A DNA stretch of 25,081 nucleotides from CAYGHG01 sp964349515 (lineage in GTDB: Bacteria; Oederibacteriota; PGYV01; CAYGHG01): assembly GCA_964349515.1 (NCBI GenBank), contig CAYGHG010000031.1, positions 1 through 25,081 of the forward strand, in the 5' to 3' direction. How positions within the stretch are numbered: position 1 is the first letter of the stretch; the number at the start of each line of letters is the position of its first letter. A program made the translations under genes and the position numbers. Of this stretch, positions 1-6,936 are shown one piece after another. A model generated the notes under the pieces. That model was not told the origin of the DNA. It ran no database searches and worked only from the letters and a program-made list of their open reading frames with translations.

Positions 1-1
1 T

Positions 2-232
2 GACATAGAGGGTGTTGTTGATATACCGAAACAGCGTGAAGCCGCGAAGTAGAAGCTGCAGAACCTTGAGAATCTGATAAAAACTATCGAGTCCAAGCTC
101 GCAAATCCGGGCTTTGCGGAAAACGCGCCGAAAAAGGCCGTTGAAGAGGAAAAAATCAAAATTGAAAAGAGCAGGGAAGACATCGTTTCGATAAATGAGA
201 TGCTTTTAATGCTTGAAAAGGCGGCAAAATGA
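2..232 (+). CDS. valS: Valyl-tRNA synthetase, C-terminal coiled-coil tail (partial; in-frame TAG at 50-52)
   Basis: The frame entering from the left edge and ending at TGA 230-232 reads as the C-terminal tRNA-binding coiled coil of ValS. It has an acidic start (DIEGVVDIPKQREAAK), a heptad-like Leu/Ile/Lys helix, the family-typical segment ANPGFAENAPKKAVEEEK, and a second helix ending EMLLMLEKAAK. ValS tails typically have the pattern KL-(A/S)N-x-GF-x-xxAP. The frame is interrupted by TAG at 50-52, about 60 codons before the expected end, in the first helix where Glu or Lys would be usual. TAG is an ordinary stop elsewhere here (PilZ gene, sigma gene, apt, second PorV gene). The downstream nadC ATG overlaps the distal stop as ATGA, as if the full frame were normally translated. 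The TAG may be a real truncation, a recent nonsense mutation, readthrough or a sequence error. The catalytic part lies outside the window. Confidence 0.72.
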
Positions 233-1083
233 AGATGCTTAAGAAGTATGAAAAAGACATAGACAGTCTTATTGAATCCGCGCTGAAAGAGGACGTAGGC
301 GCGGGCGATATTACAACTGAAATGCTTGTGCCTTCAAATGCAGAAATGAAAGGCGTATTCAAGGCAAAGGAAAACGGAGTCCTGTGCGGCCTGCCTATTG
401 CCAAAAAAGTATTTTTGAAGCTTGACCCGGGTATCAGAATGGTTTTTAAGAAAAAAGACGGGGACAGGATAAAGTCCGGGGAAATAATTGCCACGGTAAA
501 GGGAAAGGCGCGCGCGATACTGACCGGTGAACGCCTCGCGCTTAACCTGCTGCAGAGGCTCTCCGGGGTAGCCACTGAAACAGCGAGATTTGTTGAGATA
601 GCGAGGCCCTATAAGGCCACCATTCTCGACACGCGTAAAACCACCCCGAACCTGAGGCTGCTTGAAAAGTACGCGGTCAAAACAGGCGGCGCGCAGAACC
701 ACAGGATGGGGCTTTATGACGCGGTGCTGATAAAAGACAACCACCTGATGATAGTTGACATAGAAAAGGCCGTGACAGAGATGCGCCGCTTCATACCGAA
801 AAGCATGACAGTTGAAGTGGAAGTGGATACTCTTGAGATGCTTGACAAGGCGATAAAAGTCCAGCCCGACGTAATAATGCTTGATAATATGGACCTGCGG
901 ACCATGGAGCTCGCGCTGATACGGATGAAGTCAGCCAAATGCAGGGCAAAGGTGGAAGTGTCGGGAGGGGTGAACATAAAAAACGTCGGCGACATAGCGC
1001 GTTTAAGGGTGGACTACATATCAATAGGCTCAATCACCCATTCACCAAACGCGATAGACATCAGCCTGAAACTGACCGTATAA
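229..1083 (+). CDS. nadC: Nicotinate-nucleotide pyrophosphorylase (carboxylating), quinolinate phosphoribosyltransferase
   Basis: Cytoplasmic NAD biosynthesis enzyme: quinolinate + PRPP gives nicotinate mononucleotide, CO2 and PPi. The protein has 284 residues, the usual family length. The N-terminal open-face sandwich (about 1-115) ends in GERLALNLLQRLSGVAT. The alpha/beta barrel carries DTRKTTPNLRLLEKYAVKTGG (about 134-154) and QNHRMGLYDAVLIKDNH (156-172), holding the quinolinate- and PRPP-binding Arg, His and Lys residues. Later come VEVEVDTLEML, DVIMLDNM, EVSGGVN and DYISIGSITHS, the phosphate-binding end of the barrel. The ATG at 229 overlaps the valS stop (ATGA) with an AAAAGG purine stretch just upstream; a second ATG two codons on is possible. 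birA follows with no gap, so the two are probably cotranscribed. No nadA or nadB lies in the window. Confidence 0.96.
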   Translation: MKMLKKYEKDIDSLIESALKEDVGAGDITTEMLVPSNAEMKGVFKAKENGVLCGLPIAKKVFLKLDPGIRMVFKKKDGDRIKSGEIIATVKGKARAILTGERLALNLLQRLSGVATETARFVEIARPYKATILDTRKTTPNLRLLEKYAVKTGGAQNHRMGLYDAVLIKDNHLMIVDIEKAVTEMRRFIPKSMTVEVEVDTLEMLDKAIKVQPDVIMLDNMDLRTMELALIRMKSAKCRAKVEVSGGVNIKNVGDIARLRVDYISIGSITHSPNAIDISLKLTV

Positions 1084-1824
1084 ATGGACGATATTTCACC
1101 GGTTTTTAAGGCTCTGTCCCTCAACAAAACCCTCAGGAACTTTGTCTATGTGCCTGAGGCTGATTCCACAAACAGCCTTCTCATGAATTCACAGCAGTTA
1201 AACGGCACAGTCGCCCTCGCCGAAAGGCAGAGTGCCGGACGGGGAAAACAGGGAGCGGCCTGGAGCTCGCCTGAAGGAGGGCTTTGGTTTTCCTTTATAA
1301 TCCGCAAGAAAACAAAAAAACCCTATTTTATGGTGCCGCTTGTATCGGTTGCGGTGACGGATGTACTGCTGAAAAACGGCATAAAGGCCTCGATAAAATG
1401 GCCAAATGACATACTAATCGGCGGCAGAAAAGCCTGCGGAATACTCATAGAAAACGATTACAGCGCTTCAAAGCTTGTGACGGGAATAGGCATAAATGTG
1501 AATAATGAAATACCCGCAGGGCTCAAGAGTGCCGCAGTTTCGGTAAAAGAGGCAGCCGGGCAGAAGGCTGACAGAATTTCGCTTTTAATAGCTGTTGTGA
1601 GCAGAATTGATTATTACATTTCGGCGGGCGCAAAAGCAGAAAAAAAAATCACGGCGGCGTGGGTAAAAAGAATGGAACCCCTGGAGGGAAGGGTAATCAA
1701 GCTTGAAGAAAAAGGAAAACTTAAGGCATATACAGTTTTAGAGACCCTGAAAAACGGCTCCATAAAAGCGCGTTCTGAAAGCGGCAGGGTGAAGACTATT
1801 TCGGGGGAAACTTTTTTTCTCTGA
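1084..1824 (+). CDS. birA: Biotin--[acetyl-CoA-carboxylase] ligase (no HTH domain)
   Basis: Activates biotin as biotinyl-AMP and transfers it to the biotin carrier protein of acetyl-CoA carboxylase or similar enzymes. The protein has 246 residues. Conserved elements are ERQSAGRGKQGAAWSSPEGG (about 48-66; the GRGxxG adenylate-binding loop), SIKWPNDILIGGRKACGILIE (103-122; KWPND with the catalytic Lys) and VTGIGINVN (132-140). A short C-terminal SH3-like domain follows (GRVIKLEEKGKLKAYTVLE). The N-terminal winged helix of E. coli BirA is absent, so this is a class I ligase that should not repress biotin genes by itself. The start codon directly follows the nadC stop. The last 29 bases overlap the 3' end of the convergent Nudix gene. 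Confidence 0.95.
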   Translation: MDDISPVFKALSLNKTLRNFVYVPEADSTNSLLMNSQQLNGTVALAERQSAGRGKQGAAWSSPEGGLWFSFIIRKKTKKPYFMVPLVSVAVTDVLLKNGIKASIKWPNDILIGGRKACGILIENDYSASKLVTGIGINVNNEIPAGLKSAAVSVKEAAGQKADRISLLIAVVSRIDYYISAGAKAEKKITAAWVKRMEPLEGRVIKLEEKGKLKAYTVLETLKNGSIKARSESGRVKTISGETFFL

Positions 1825-2347
1825 CAAGCGCGTCTAAAAGCAGTATTCCGTGGGATGTTTTTCCGTCGCAGATTTTCCCGCCAATTACCATCTTCACGGC
1901 TTTTTTAAGGGTTACCGCAAAGGGTTCTATGGATTCGTCAAAGTCAGTTTCCTGAGAAGTCTTAGTCAGATTCCATGCGAGAAAAAGCCCCATTACTTCG
2001 GTAAGCGCGCCCGGCGCCGGATAATAAGTACCTATTCTTTTCATTCGTGACGCCTTGCAGCCTGTTTCTTCCTCTATCTCCCTTACCGCGCAAGCGTAAG
2101 CTGTTTCGTTTTTTTCCCTTGTACCTGCGGGCAGTTCGATCATGACTTTGCCGGCCGCGTAGCGGTACTGGCGGATCAGGATGATTTTGAGGGGTTTAAA
2201 TGACAGTACGGGTATGATCACAGCCGAACCGGGGTGCACCACCACCTCACGTACCGACTTTTTTCCGTTGATTTCTATTTCATCAACCCTTAAGCTTACT
2301 GTTCTTCCTTTGTAAATTTGTTTTCCGGAGAGTTTTTTTTCGCGCAT
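1796..2347 (-). CDS. Nudix hydrolase, ADP-ribose pyrophosphatase type
   Basis: Predicted to hydrolyse ADP-ribose (or a similar nucleoside diphosphate derivative) to AMP and a sugar phosphate. The protein has 183 residues, normal for this group. The N-terminus (GKQIYKGRTVSLRVDEIEIN) is the beta-strand start of ADP-ribose pyrophosphatases. IRQYRYAAGKVMIELPAG precedes a full Nudix box, G75-x5-E81-x7-R89-E90-I-x-E93-E94-x-G96, whose glutamates bind Mg2+. The start at 2347 is supported by a purine-rich AGAAAGG upstream on this strand and by family length. The gene overlaps the upstream cyclo-ligase by 65 nt in another frame, suggesting translational coupling. Its 3' end overlaps convergent birA by 29 nt. 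Substrate specificity cannot be fixed from sequence alone. Confidence 0.93.
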   Translation of the reverse strand: MREKKLSGKQIYKGRTVSLRVDEIEINGKKSVREVVVHPGSAVIIPVLSFKPLKIILIRQYRYAAGKVMIELPAGTREKNETAYACAVREIEEETGCKASRMKRIGTYYPAPGALTEVMGLFLAWNLTKTSQETDFDESIEPFAVTLKKAVKMVIGGKICDGKTSHGILLLDALVREKKFPPK

Positions 2348-2912
2348 TGATGACGCCTTTCTCTGTTATTATCAGGTCCATTTTTATGTCGTGGCTGTCT
2401 GACGGCAGTGTGCGTGCAATCCGGCAGGAGTACGCAAGGCCCGCTTTTATCACGTTCTCAGGCAGTTTGGCGAGAAATCTGTCGTAATAACCGCCGCCCA
2501 TTCCCAGCCTCGTGCCTGAGCGGTCAAAAGCCGCGCCCGGTACGATGATAATCTGAATGTCTTTAACCCGTGCCTTTTTGTTTTTTGCTGCAGGTTCGTA
2601 AATGCCGTAAGCGCCTTTTCTCAGTGCTGAGGCTTTTTCAAAAAGCCTGAATTCCATTTCCCCGGGGCCTGTTACCGCGGGAAGGAAAACCGGGATTTTA
2701 TTTTTGTGGAGAAAAGAGATGATGCCTCCTGAGGGGGTTTCGGTTTTAGTGCTGTGGTAGCAGGCAGCGCCGCGGCAGCCTGTCAGCAGTGGAAAAACAT
2801 TTTTTATAAAGTGGGAGGCAATTTTTTTTGACGCGTTTGTGCGCGCCTTACCGGTTAAAATGCATCTGCGGGAGGCATATTTTCTTCTTAATATATTTTT
2901 TTCCATAGCCAT
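2283..2912 (-). CDS. fau: 5-formyltetrahydrofolate cyclo-ligase
   Basis: ATP-dependent conversion of 5-formyl-THF to 5,10-methenyl-THF, rescuing an inhibitory storage folate into the one-carbon pool. The protein has 209 residues. The N-terminal basic helix NILRRKYASRR is typical. The signature PGAAFDRSGTRLGMGGGYYD (about 125-144) contains the Gly-rich ATP/phosphate-binding loop and conserved Tyr-Tyr-Asp. AYGIYEPA (about 101-108) matches the conserved (K)YGIxEP segment. Two in-frame ATGs (2912 and 2906) are possible; neither has a clear Shine-Dalgarno and the upstream sequence is very AT-rich. The C-terminal ~20 residues (KKTLRKTNLQRKN...) extend into the Nudix gene and look non-conserved. Likely a two-gene minus-strand operon with the Nudix gene. 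Confidence 0.94.
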   Translation of the reverse strand: MAMEKNILRRKYASRRCILTGKARTNASKKIASHFIKNVFPLLTGCRGAACYHSTKTETPSGGIISFLHKNKIPVFLPAVTGPGEMEFRLFEKASALRKGAYGIYEPAAKNKKARVKDIQIIIVPGAAFDRSGTRLGMGGGYYDRFLAKLPENVIKAGLAYSCRIARTLPSDSHDIKMDLIITEKGVINARKKTLRKTNLQRKNSKLKG

Positions 2913-2982
2913 ATATTAACATATATTTATGAATGCAGATTTCAGTTTTTTACGGACAGGCCAGGCCCCTCATATTCGTCTT

Positions 2983-2996
2983 CTCCCCGCGGGGAG
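2983..2996. promoter_or_regulatory. Perfect 14-bp GC palindrome in the divergent intergenic region
   Basis: CTCCCCGCGGGGAG is a perfect palindrome between the divergent fau and PilZ genes, in a C/G-tract context (CCCCTC upstream, GGGGC downstream). It resembles in style the hairpin CCTCTCCC-tcc-GGGAGAGG at 6989-7007, so it may be a remnant of that repeat class rather than an operator. Confidence 0.45.
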
Positions 2997-3031
2997 GGGC
3001 AAGAGCCGGAAAAGCGAAAAAAACAAAAAAC

Positions 3032-3060
3032 TTGACAAAACGCTTTTAAACGTTTAAACT
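3032..3060 (+). promoter_or_regulatory. Sigma70-type promoter of the PilZ gene
   Basis: TTGACA (3032-3037), a 17-nt spacer, then TAAACT (3055-3060). The box lies 37 nt before the PilZ start and is the only good match in this intergenic region. A perfect palindrome overlaps its spacer and -10. Confidence 0.7.
3045..3058. promoter_or_regulatory. Candidate operator TTTAAACGTTTAAA
   Basis: A perfect 14-bp palindrome with a central CG, lying across the spacer and -10 of the PilZ promoter. A repressor bound there would occlude RNA polymerase. Central-CG, A/T-armed palindromes are typical of LacI-family operators, and a LacI-family gene lies at 11902. The link is only suggestive. Confidence 0.5.
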
Positions 3061-3097
3061 TAATATGTAATAACAAAATGATTCAGGAGGTTTTGCA

Positions 3098-3451
3098 ATG
3101 AACTCATTTTTTTCAGACAGGCGCGGCGGCAAGCGCTATTCCAATAATCTCAACTGCGAGTATAAAATACTTGATGAAGACATTGATATAATGGAAGTCA
3201 GGTATAAAAAAGCAAAAACCACAAATATTTCACTCGGAGGCATCTGCGTTGAAACCGAGGATAAAGTGCTGCCCGGAAGCTTAATCCGGGTCGAAATACC
3301 TTTAGGCGACGCTCCCGGGAAGATAAATACTTTCTGCGAAGTGGAATGGGCGAGGCAGGGCAACGGCAGGTATCTGGCCGGGCTGAGCTTTATGTCGCTT
3401 GATGACCTTACCGCCGGGATGCTCAAGGATTATCTGGGAAAATACAATTAG
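3098..3451 (+). CDS. PilZ domain protein (putative c-di-GMP effector)
   Basis: A 117-residue protein made almost entirely of one PilZ domain, which in characterised members binds cyclic di-GMP and changes motility, adhesion or polysaccharide output. The first binding motif RxxxR is R9-GGK-R13. The second, (D/N)xSxxG, is N43-I-S-L-G-G48. Beta strands follow (GSLIRVEIPL, FCEVEWARQ, RYLAGLSFMSL). There is no signal peptide, so it is cytoplasmic. The start at 3098 has a strong AGGAGG at 3085-3090. The gene is monocistronic, with its own promoter and an overlapping palindrome. The partner of this stand-alone domain is unknown. Confidence 0.88.
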   Translation: MNSFFSDRRGGKRYSNNLNCEYKILDEDIDIMEVRYKKAKTTNISLGGICVETEDKVLPGSLIRVEIPLGDAPGKINTFCEVEWARQGNGRYLAGLSFMSLDDLTAGMLKDYLGKYN

Positions 3452-3510
3452 CAAAGCGGCGTAATCAGCAGTACGGCTGAGACTGAGCCCGCTGAGTTCA
3501 CAAAAACCCT

Positions 3511-3530
3511 GTTATTTTCACCTCTTTTAT
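3511..3530 (+). promoter_or_regulatory. 20-bp box upstream of der, shared with the porV-like gene
   Basis: GTTATTTTCACCTCTTTTAT ends 42 nt before the der start. The sequence 10451-10470 matches it at 17 of 20 positions and ends 43 nt before the porV-like start. This suggests a common promoter or leader element. A TATGAT (3536-3541) just downstream could be the -10. Confidence 0.45.
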
Positions 3531-3572
3531 GTCATTATGATATACCCTTATTCTAAATTTGACGGAGAAACT

Positions 3573-4913
3573 ATGGAAAAAAGCAATTTTCAGGTACTTA
3601 TAGCGGGCCGCGAAAATGTCGGAAAATCATCTATTTTCAACAAACTGATAAAACAGTCAAAGGCCATTGTTGAAGACTACCCCGGCGTGACGCGCGACAG
3701 GATATACGGCACGGCGGAGTGGCTCGGACGCTCTTTTACCGTTGTTGATACCGGCGGGCTGCTGATTGACGGTGAAGACAGAATAAAGAAGGAAGTGGTA
3801 AAGCAGGTAAAAGAGGCTATAAAAGAATCAGACCTCATACTGTTTACCGTTGACTGCCAGTGCGGGCTGATACCCGAAGATAAAAAGATATTTGAATGGG
3901 TAAAAAGAAGCGGCAGGCCATATATAATACTTGCAAACAAGGCAGACGCGCCGGAAAAATTCCACGAGGCGGGCGATTTTTACGCGCTTGGCGCGGAGCA
4001 TATATTTCCGGTATCGGCGGCCCACTCATTCGGCCTTGACGACGTGCTTGACCACATAATAACGGTAATGCCTGCGCCGGAAGAAGCGCCTGAGGCCGAA
4101 AAGGTGACCAGGGTATCAATAGTCGGCAAGGAAAATGTCGGCAAGTCATCCATATTTAACGCGATTATAAATGAAGAGCGTTCCATAGTAACCGAAATCC
4201 CCGGCACCACGAGGGACTCTGTTGACACGCTTTTTGAAATAGAGGGGAAAAAACTGCTTTTGGTGGACACTGCCGGCGTCAAGAAAAGAAACAGGATAAA
4301 GGAAAAGGCTGAGGAGTATTCAATCGGACGCTCGTTTGCGAACGTCAAGCGTTCCGACATTGCGGTGCACGTGATTGACGCGATTGAAGGAATACACGAC
4401 ATGGACAAGAAACTGATAGGCTATACCGCAGAGCATTTTAAGGGCATAGTGCTTGTGATAAATAAATGGGATCTTGTGGATTTCAGGGAAAAAGACAGGA
4501 AGAAAAAAGAGTACACCGAGTTTGTCCGGGACGTCCTGGGTTTTGTCTATTATGTGCCTGTGGTTTTCACATCCGCGAAAACAGGAATGGGCTTAAAACA
4601 GCTCTTAGATATTGTTTTTCAGGTGGAAACGCAGTATAATTTAAGGGTAAAAACATCGGTATTAAACAGGGTTTTTCAGGAATCAATATACGCCAAAAGC
4701 CCGTCAAGCAGCACCGGCACGCTGAAGCTTTACTATATGTCGCAGGTTTCGTCGGCTCCGCCGACTTTCCTGATATTCGTAAATAAAAAAGATAAAATCA
4801 GGAATAATTATATGAAATATCTGGAAAAGAGCCTGAGAAAAGAGTTTGGTTTTGAGGGCGTGCCTGTAAGGTTTAAGATAAGGGAAAAGAAAAAAAAGGA
4901 GGATATTAAATGA
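3573..4913 (+). CDS. der: GTPase Der (EngA), 50S ribosome assembly
   Basis: Essential double-GTPase needed for late assembly of the large ribosomal subunit. Domain order is G domain 1 (GRENVGKSS P-loop, DTGG, NKAD), an acidic linker (PAPEEAPEAEKV), G domain 2 (GKENVGKSS, DTAG, NKWD, TSAKTGMGL) and a C-terminal KH-like domain (YYMSQVSSAPPTFLIFVN and the basic C-terminus). The frame opens at 3537, but the start at 3573 is preferred. It has GGAG at 3564-3567 with correct spacing and starts MEKSNFQVLIAG, directly at the first beta strand; the upstream 12 codons have no family counterpart. That gives 446 residues, normal for Der. The stop overlaps the plsY start (ATGA). Confidence 0.97.
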   Translation: MEKSNFQVLIAGRENVGKSSIFNKLIKQSKAIVEDYPGVTRDRIYGTAEWLGRSFTVVDTGGLLIDGEDRIKKEVVKQVKEAIKESDLILFTVDCQCGLIPEDKKIFEWVKRSGRPYIILANKADAPEKFHEAGDFYALGAEHIFPVSAAHSFGLDDVLDHIITVMPAPEEAPEAEKVTRVSIVGKENVGKSSIFNAIINEERSIVTEIPGTTRDSVDTLFEIEGKKLLLVDTAGVKKRNRIKEKAEEYSIGRSFANVKRSDIAVHVIDAIEGIHDMDKKLIGYTAEHFKGIVLVINKWDLVDFREKDRKKKEYTEFVRDVLGFVYYVPVVFTSAKTGMGLKQLLDIVFQVETQYNLRVKTSVLNRVFQESIYAKSPSSSTGTLKLYYMSQVSSAPPTFLIFVNKKDKIRNNYMKYLEKSLRKEFGFEGVPVRFKIREKKKKEDIK

Positions 4914-5554
4914 ACGAGACAGCCATCATAGCCGCTTTTGCGGCGGGCGCCTATCTGCTCGGCGCAATTCCCACAGGATTTATAATAGTCAAACTGCTCA
5001 AAGGTATTGACATACGCGAGCACGGCAGCGGCAACATAGGAGCCACAAATGTAAAAAGAGTCCTCGGGACGGCGTGGTTCTTTATAGTGCTTTTCCTTGA
5101 TGCAATGAAAGGGCTGCTGCCTGTATTGCTGGCAAAAATATTTTACGGGGAAACGATGCCTCATCTGGAGGTTATTGCCGGAGCTTTTGCCGTAATAGGC
5201 CATACGTTTACTGTATTCCTGAAGTTTAAAGGGGGAAAGGGCGTTGCGACGGCGCTTGGAGTTTTTCTCGGGCTTGCCCCTTTCTCGGTGTTAAGCTGCA
5301 TGGCTGTATTTTTTATTTTGCTGGCTTTTTTCGGTTATATTTCGCTGGGCTCGATAGCAGCCGCCGCGCTTCTGCCTGTTTTTGTTTTTATATACGGCGA
5401 GGGCATGTCTGTGCTCGCTCTTGCAGTTGTGCTGGCGGTTTTCATTATTTACAAGCACAAGGACAATATTTCAAGGCTGATAAACGGCACTGAAAACAAG
5501 TTTTCCCTCAAAAAAGATGGTGAAAAAGAGAAGAAAAGCGGCGGGCGCAAATGA
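4910..5554 (+). CDS. plsY: Acyl-phosphate:glycerol-3-phosphate acyltransferase PlsY
   Basis: Inner-membrane enzyme that transfers an acyl group from acyl-phosphate to glycerol-3-phosphate, giving lysophosphatidate, the first step of phospholipid synthesis. The 214-residue protein has several hydrophobic segments (about 5-25, 48-70, 80-100, 110-135, 140-175). Motif 1 is in LGAIPTGFIIVKLLKGIDIR and EHGSGNIGATNVKR; motif 2 is GHTFTVFLKFKGGKGVATALG. Both hold the glycerophosphate-binding residues. The Lys-rich C-terminal tail (KKDGEKEKKSGGRK) is longer than usual and should face the cytoplasm. AGGAGG precedes the start, which overlaps der by 4 nt. Its stop overlaps gpsA by 4 nt, and gpsA makes its substrate. 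Confidence 0.96.
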   Translation: MNETAIIAAFAAGAYLLGAIPTGFIIVKLLKGIDIREHGSGNIGATNVKRVLGTAWFFIVLFLDAMKGLLPVLLAKIFYGETMPHLEVIAGAFAVIGHTFTVFLKFKGGKGVATALGVFLGLAPFSVLSCMAVFFILLAFFGYISLGSIAAAALLPVFVFIYGEGMSVLALAVVLAVFIIYKHKDNISRLINGTENKFSLKKDGEKEKKSGGRK

Positions 5555-6567
5555 AAGTTACGGTACTCGGCGCCGGCGGCTGGGGCACCACTCTCGCGCT
5601 TGTTTTACACGAGCGCAACGCCGAGGTCACGCTGTGGGAGTTTTTTGAGGACTATGCCGCGCTCCTTGATAAAACAAGAGAAAATACAAAATTTCTTAAG
5701 GGCATAAAAATTCCGGGCAGCATAAAGATAACCTCTGATTTAAAAGAGGCCGTGGAAAGCGCTGAAATACTGGTGCTCGCGGTGCCTTCGCATATCATGA
5801 GGAGCCTCGCGGAAAAGATTAAAAAACTTGATTATAAGAAAAAAATATTCGTAAGCGTGGCAAAAGGAGTCGAGCAGGAGACTCTGAAGCCTATGTCCGG
5901 TGTAATCAGCGGGGTGCTGGGCAGGGTGAAATTTGCCGTGCTCTCGGGGCCGTCCCACGCCGAAGAGGTGGCGCTCAAGAAACCCACTACCGTGGTCGCA
6001 GCGTCGAAAAACAGAAAACTTGCGGAGAAAATACAGGAACTTTTTTCCACAAATTATTTCCGCGTTTACGCCAACACCGATGTCAGAGGCGTTGAAATAG
6101 GCGGAAGCCTGAAAAACGTCATAGCAATTGCTGCCGGTATAGTGGACGGGATGGAGGCGGGCGACAATACAAAGGCCGCGCTGATTACCAGGGGGCTGGC
6201 CGAGATGCGCAGGCTCGGGGTAAGGCTCGGAGCGCACGACTCCACTTTTTTTGGGCTCTCAGGTATCGGAGACCTTGTGGTGACCTGCGCGAGCACCCAC
6301 ATCAGAAACCGCAGCGTGGGCGAGCAGCTCGGCAGGGGCAAAAAAATCGCCGAGATACTCAAGGGAATGGAGATGGTCGCGGAAGGGGTAAAGACCTCGC
6401 TTTCCGCCTATAAACTTTCAAAAAAATACAGGGTGGAAATGCCGATTACCACGGAGATTTACAGGATAATATATGAGGATAAGTCGCCGTATGATTCCGT
6501 AAGAGACCTGATGAACAGGGCTTTAAAATCCGAAAACGAGCTGCTGAACCGCAGCCCGAAGAAATAA
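5551..6567 (+). CDS. gpsA: Glycerol-3-phosphate dehydrogenase [NAD(P)+]
   Basis: Reduces dihydroxyacetone phosphate to sn-glycerol-3-phosphate for phospholipid synthesis. The protein has 338 residues. The Rossmann loop is GAGGWGTTLALVL (about 7-19). VLAVPSHIMR (about 75-84) and SGPSHAEEVA (about 132-141) are conserved. The substrate-binding helical domain has the catalytic-Lys region SLKNVIAIAAGIVDGMEAGD (about 186-205), then LGAHDSTFFGLSGIGDLVVTC and RNRSVGEQLGRG. The start overlaps the plsY stop (ATGA), so product and consumer enzymes (GpsA, PlsY) are translationally coupled. All expected motifs are intact. Confidence 0.97.
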   Translation: MKVTVLGAGGWGTTLALVLHERNAEVTLWEFFEDYAALLDKTRENTKFLKGIKIPGSIKITSDLKEAVESAEILVLAVPSHIMRSLAEKIKKLDYKKKIFVSVAKGVEQETLKPMSGVISGVLGRVKFAVLSGPSHAEEVALKKPTTVVAASKNRKLAEKIQELFSTNYFRVYANTDVRGVEIGGSLKNVIAIAAGIVDGMEAGDNTKAALITRGLAEMRRLGVRLGAHDSTFFGLSGIGDLVVTCASTHIRNRSVGEQLGRGKKIAEILKGMEMVAEGVKTSLSAYKLSKKYRVEMPITTEIYRIIYEDKSPYDSVRDLMNRALKSENELLNRSPKK

Positions 6568-6579
6568 AGGGGGCATAAA

Positions 6580-6936
6580 ATGGAAATAAAGGAAAAAAAG
6601 TATTACCCGATAAGGGAGGTAGCCCAGATAACCGGAGTGCGTGAATCGGTGATAAGGTTCTGGGAGCAGAATTTTGACGAGCTAAAGCCCATAAAGAACC
6701 GCGTAGGCCAGAGAAAATATACAAAAAAAGAGATAGATGTAATACTGATAATAAAAAAACTGCTCTACGACGACGAGTATAAAATAAGCGGCGCGCAGAG
6801 AAAACTGAAAGAGATGCTTGCGGCGGCTGCCGCGGGCGAGCAGATGGAGCTTTTTCCTTTTGAAGAAAAGCTGAGGGACGGAAAGCTTAAAGAGGTAAGG
6901 CAGATACTTCAGGAAGCGATGGAGATGCTTTCGTAG
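6580..6936 (+). CDS. MerR-family transcriptional regulator
   Basis: Predicted 118-residue DNA-binding protein. The N-terminal winged HTH reads YYPIREVAQITGVRESVIRFWEQNF (about 8-32), followed by the wing NRVGQRKYTKKEIDVILIIKKLL, standard for MerR. The C-terminus is short and helical (AQRKLKEML, then Ala-rich, then a charged helix) with no cysteines to suggest metal sensing. A GGGGG purine stretch lies at the start, 12 nt after gpsA, so it is probably the last gene of the der operon. Target genes are unknown. The stop codon TAG (6934-6936) lies inside the 8-bp target duplication of the adjoining MITE-like element, so the insertion occurred exactly at the end of this gene. Confidence 0.9.
   Translation: MEIKEKKYYPIREVAQITGVRESVIRFWEQNFDELKPIKNRVGQRKYTKKEIDVILIIKKLLYDDEYKISGAQRKLKEMLAAAAAGEQMELFPFEEKLRDGKLKEVRQILQEAMEMLS

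Noticed and set aside
2289..2350. Possible frameshift joining cyclo-ligase and Nudix genes into one protein
   Set aside because: Both have complete separate domains, and the Nudix gene has its own ribosome-binding site; overlap without fusion explains it.
3537..3572. Upstream start for der adding 12 residues
   Set aside because: The extension has no family counterpart, while the ATG at 3573 has a well-placed GGAG and begins at the first conserved strand.
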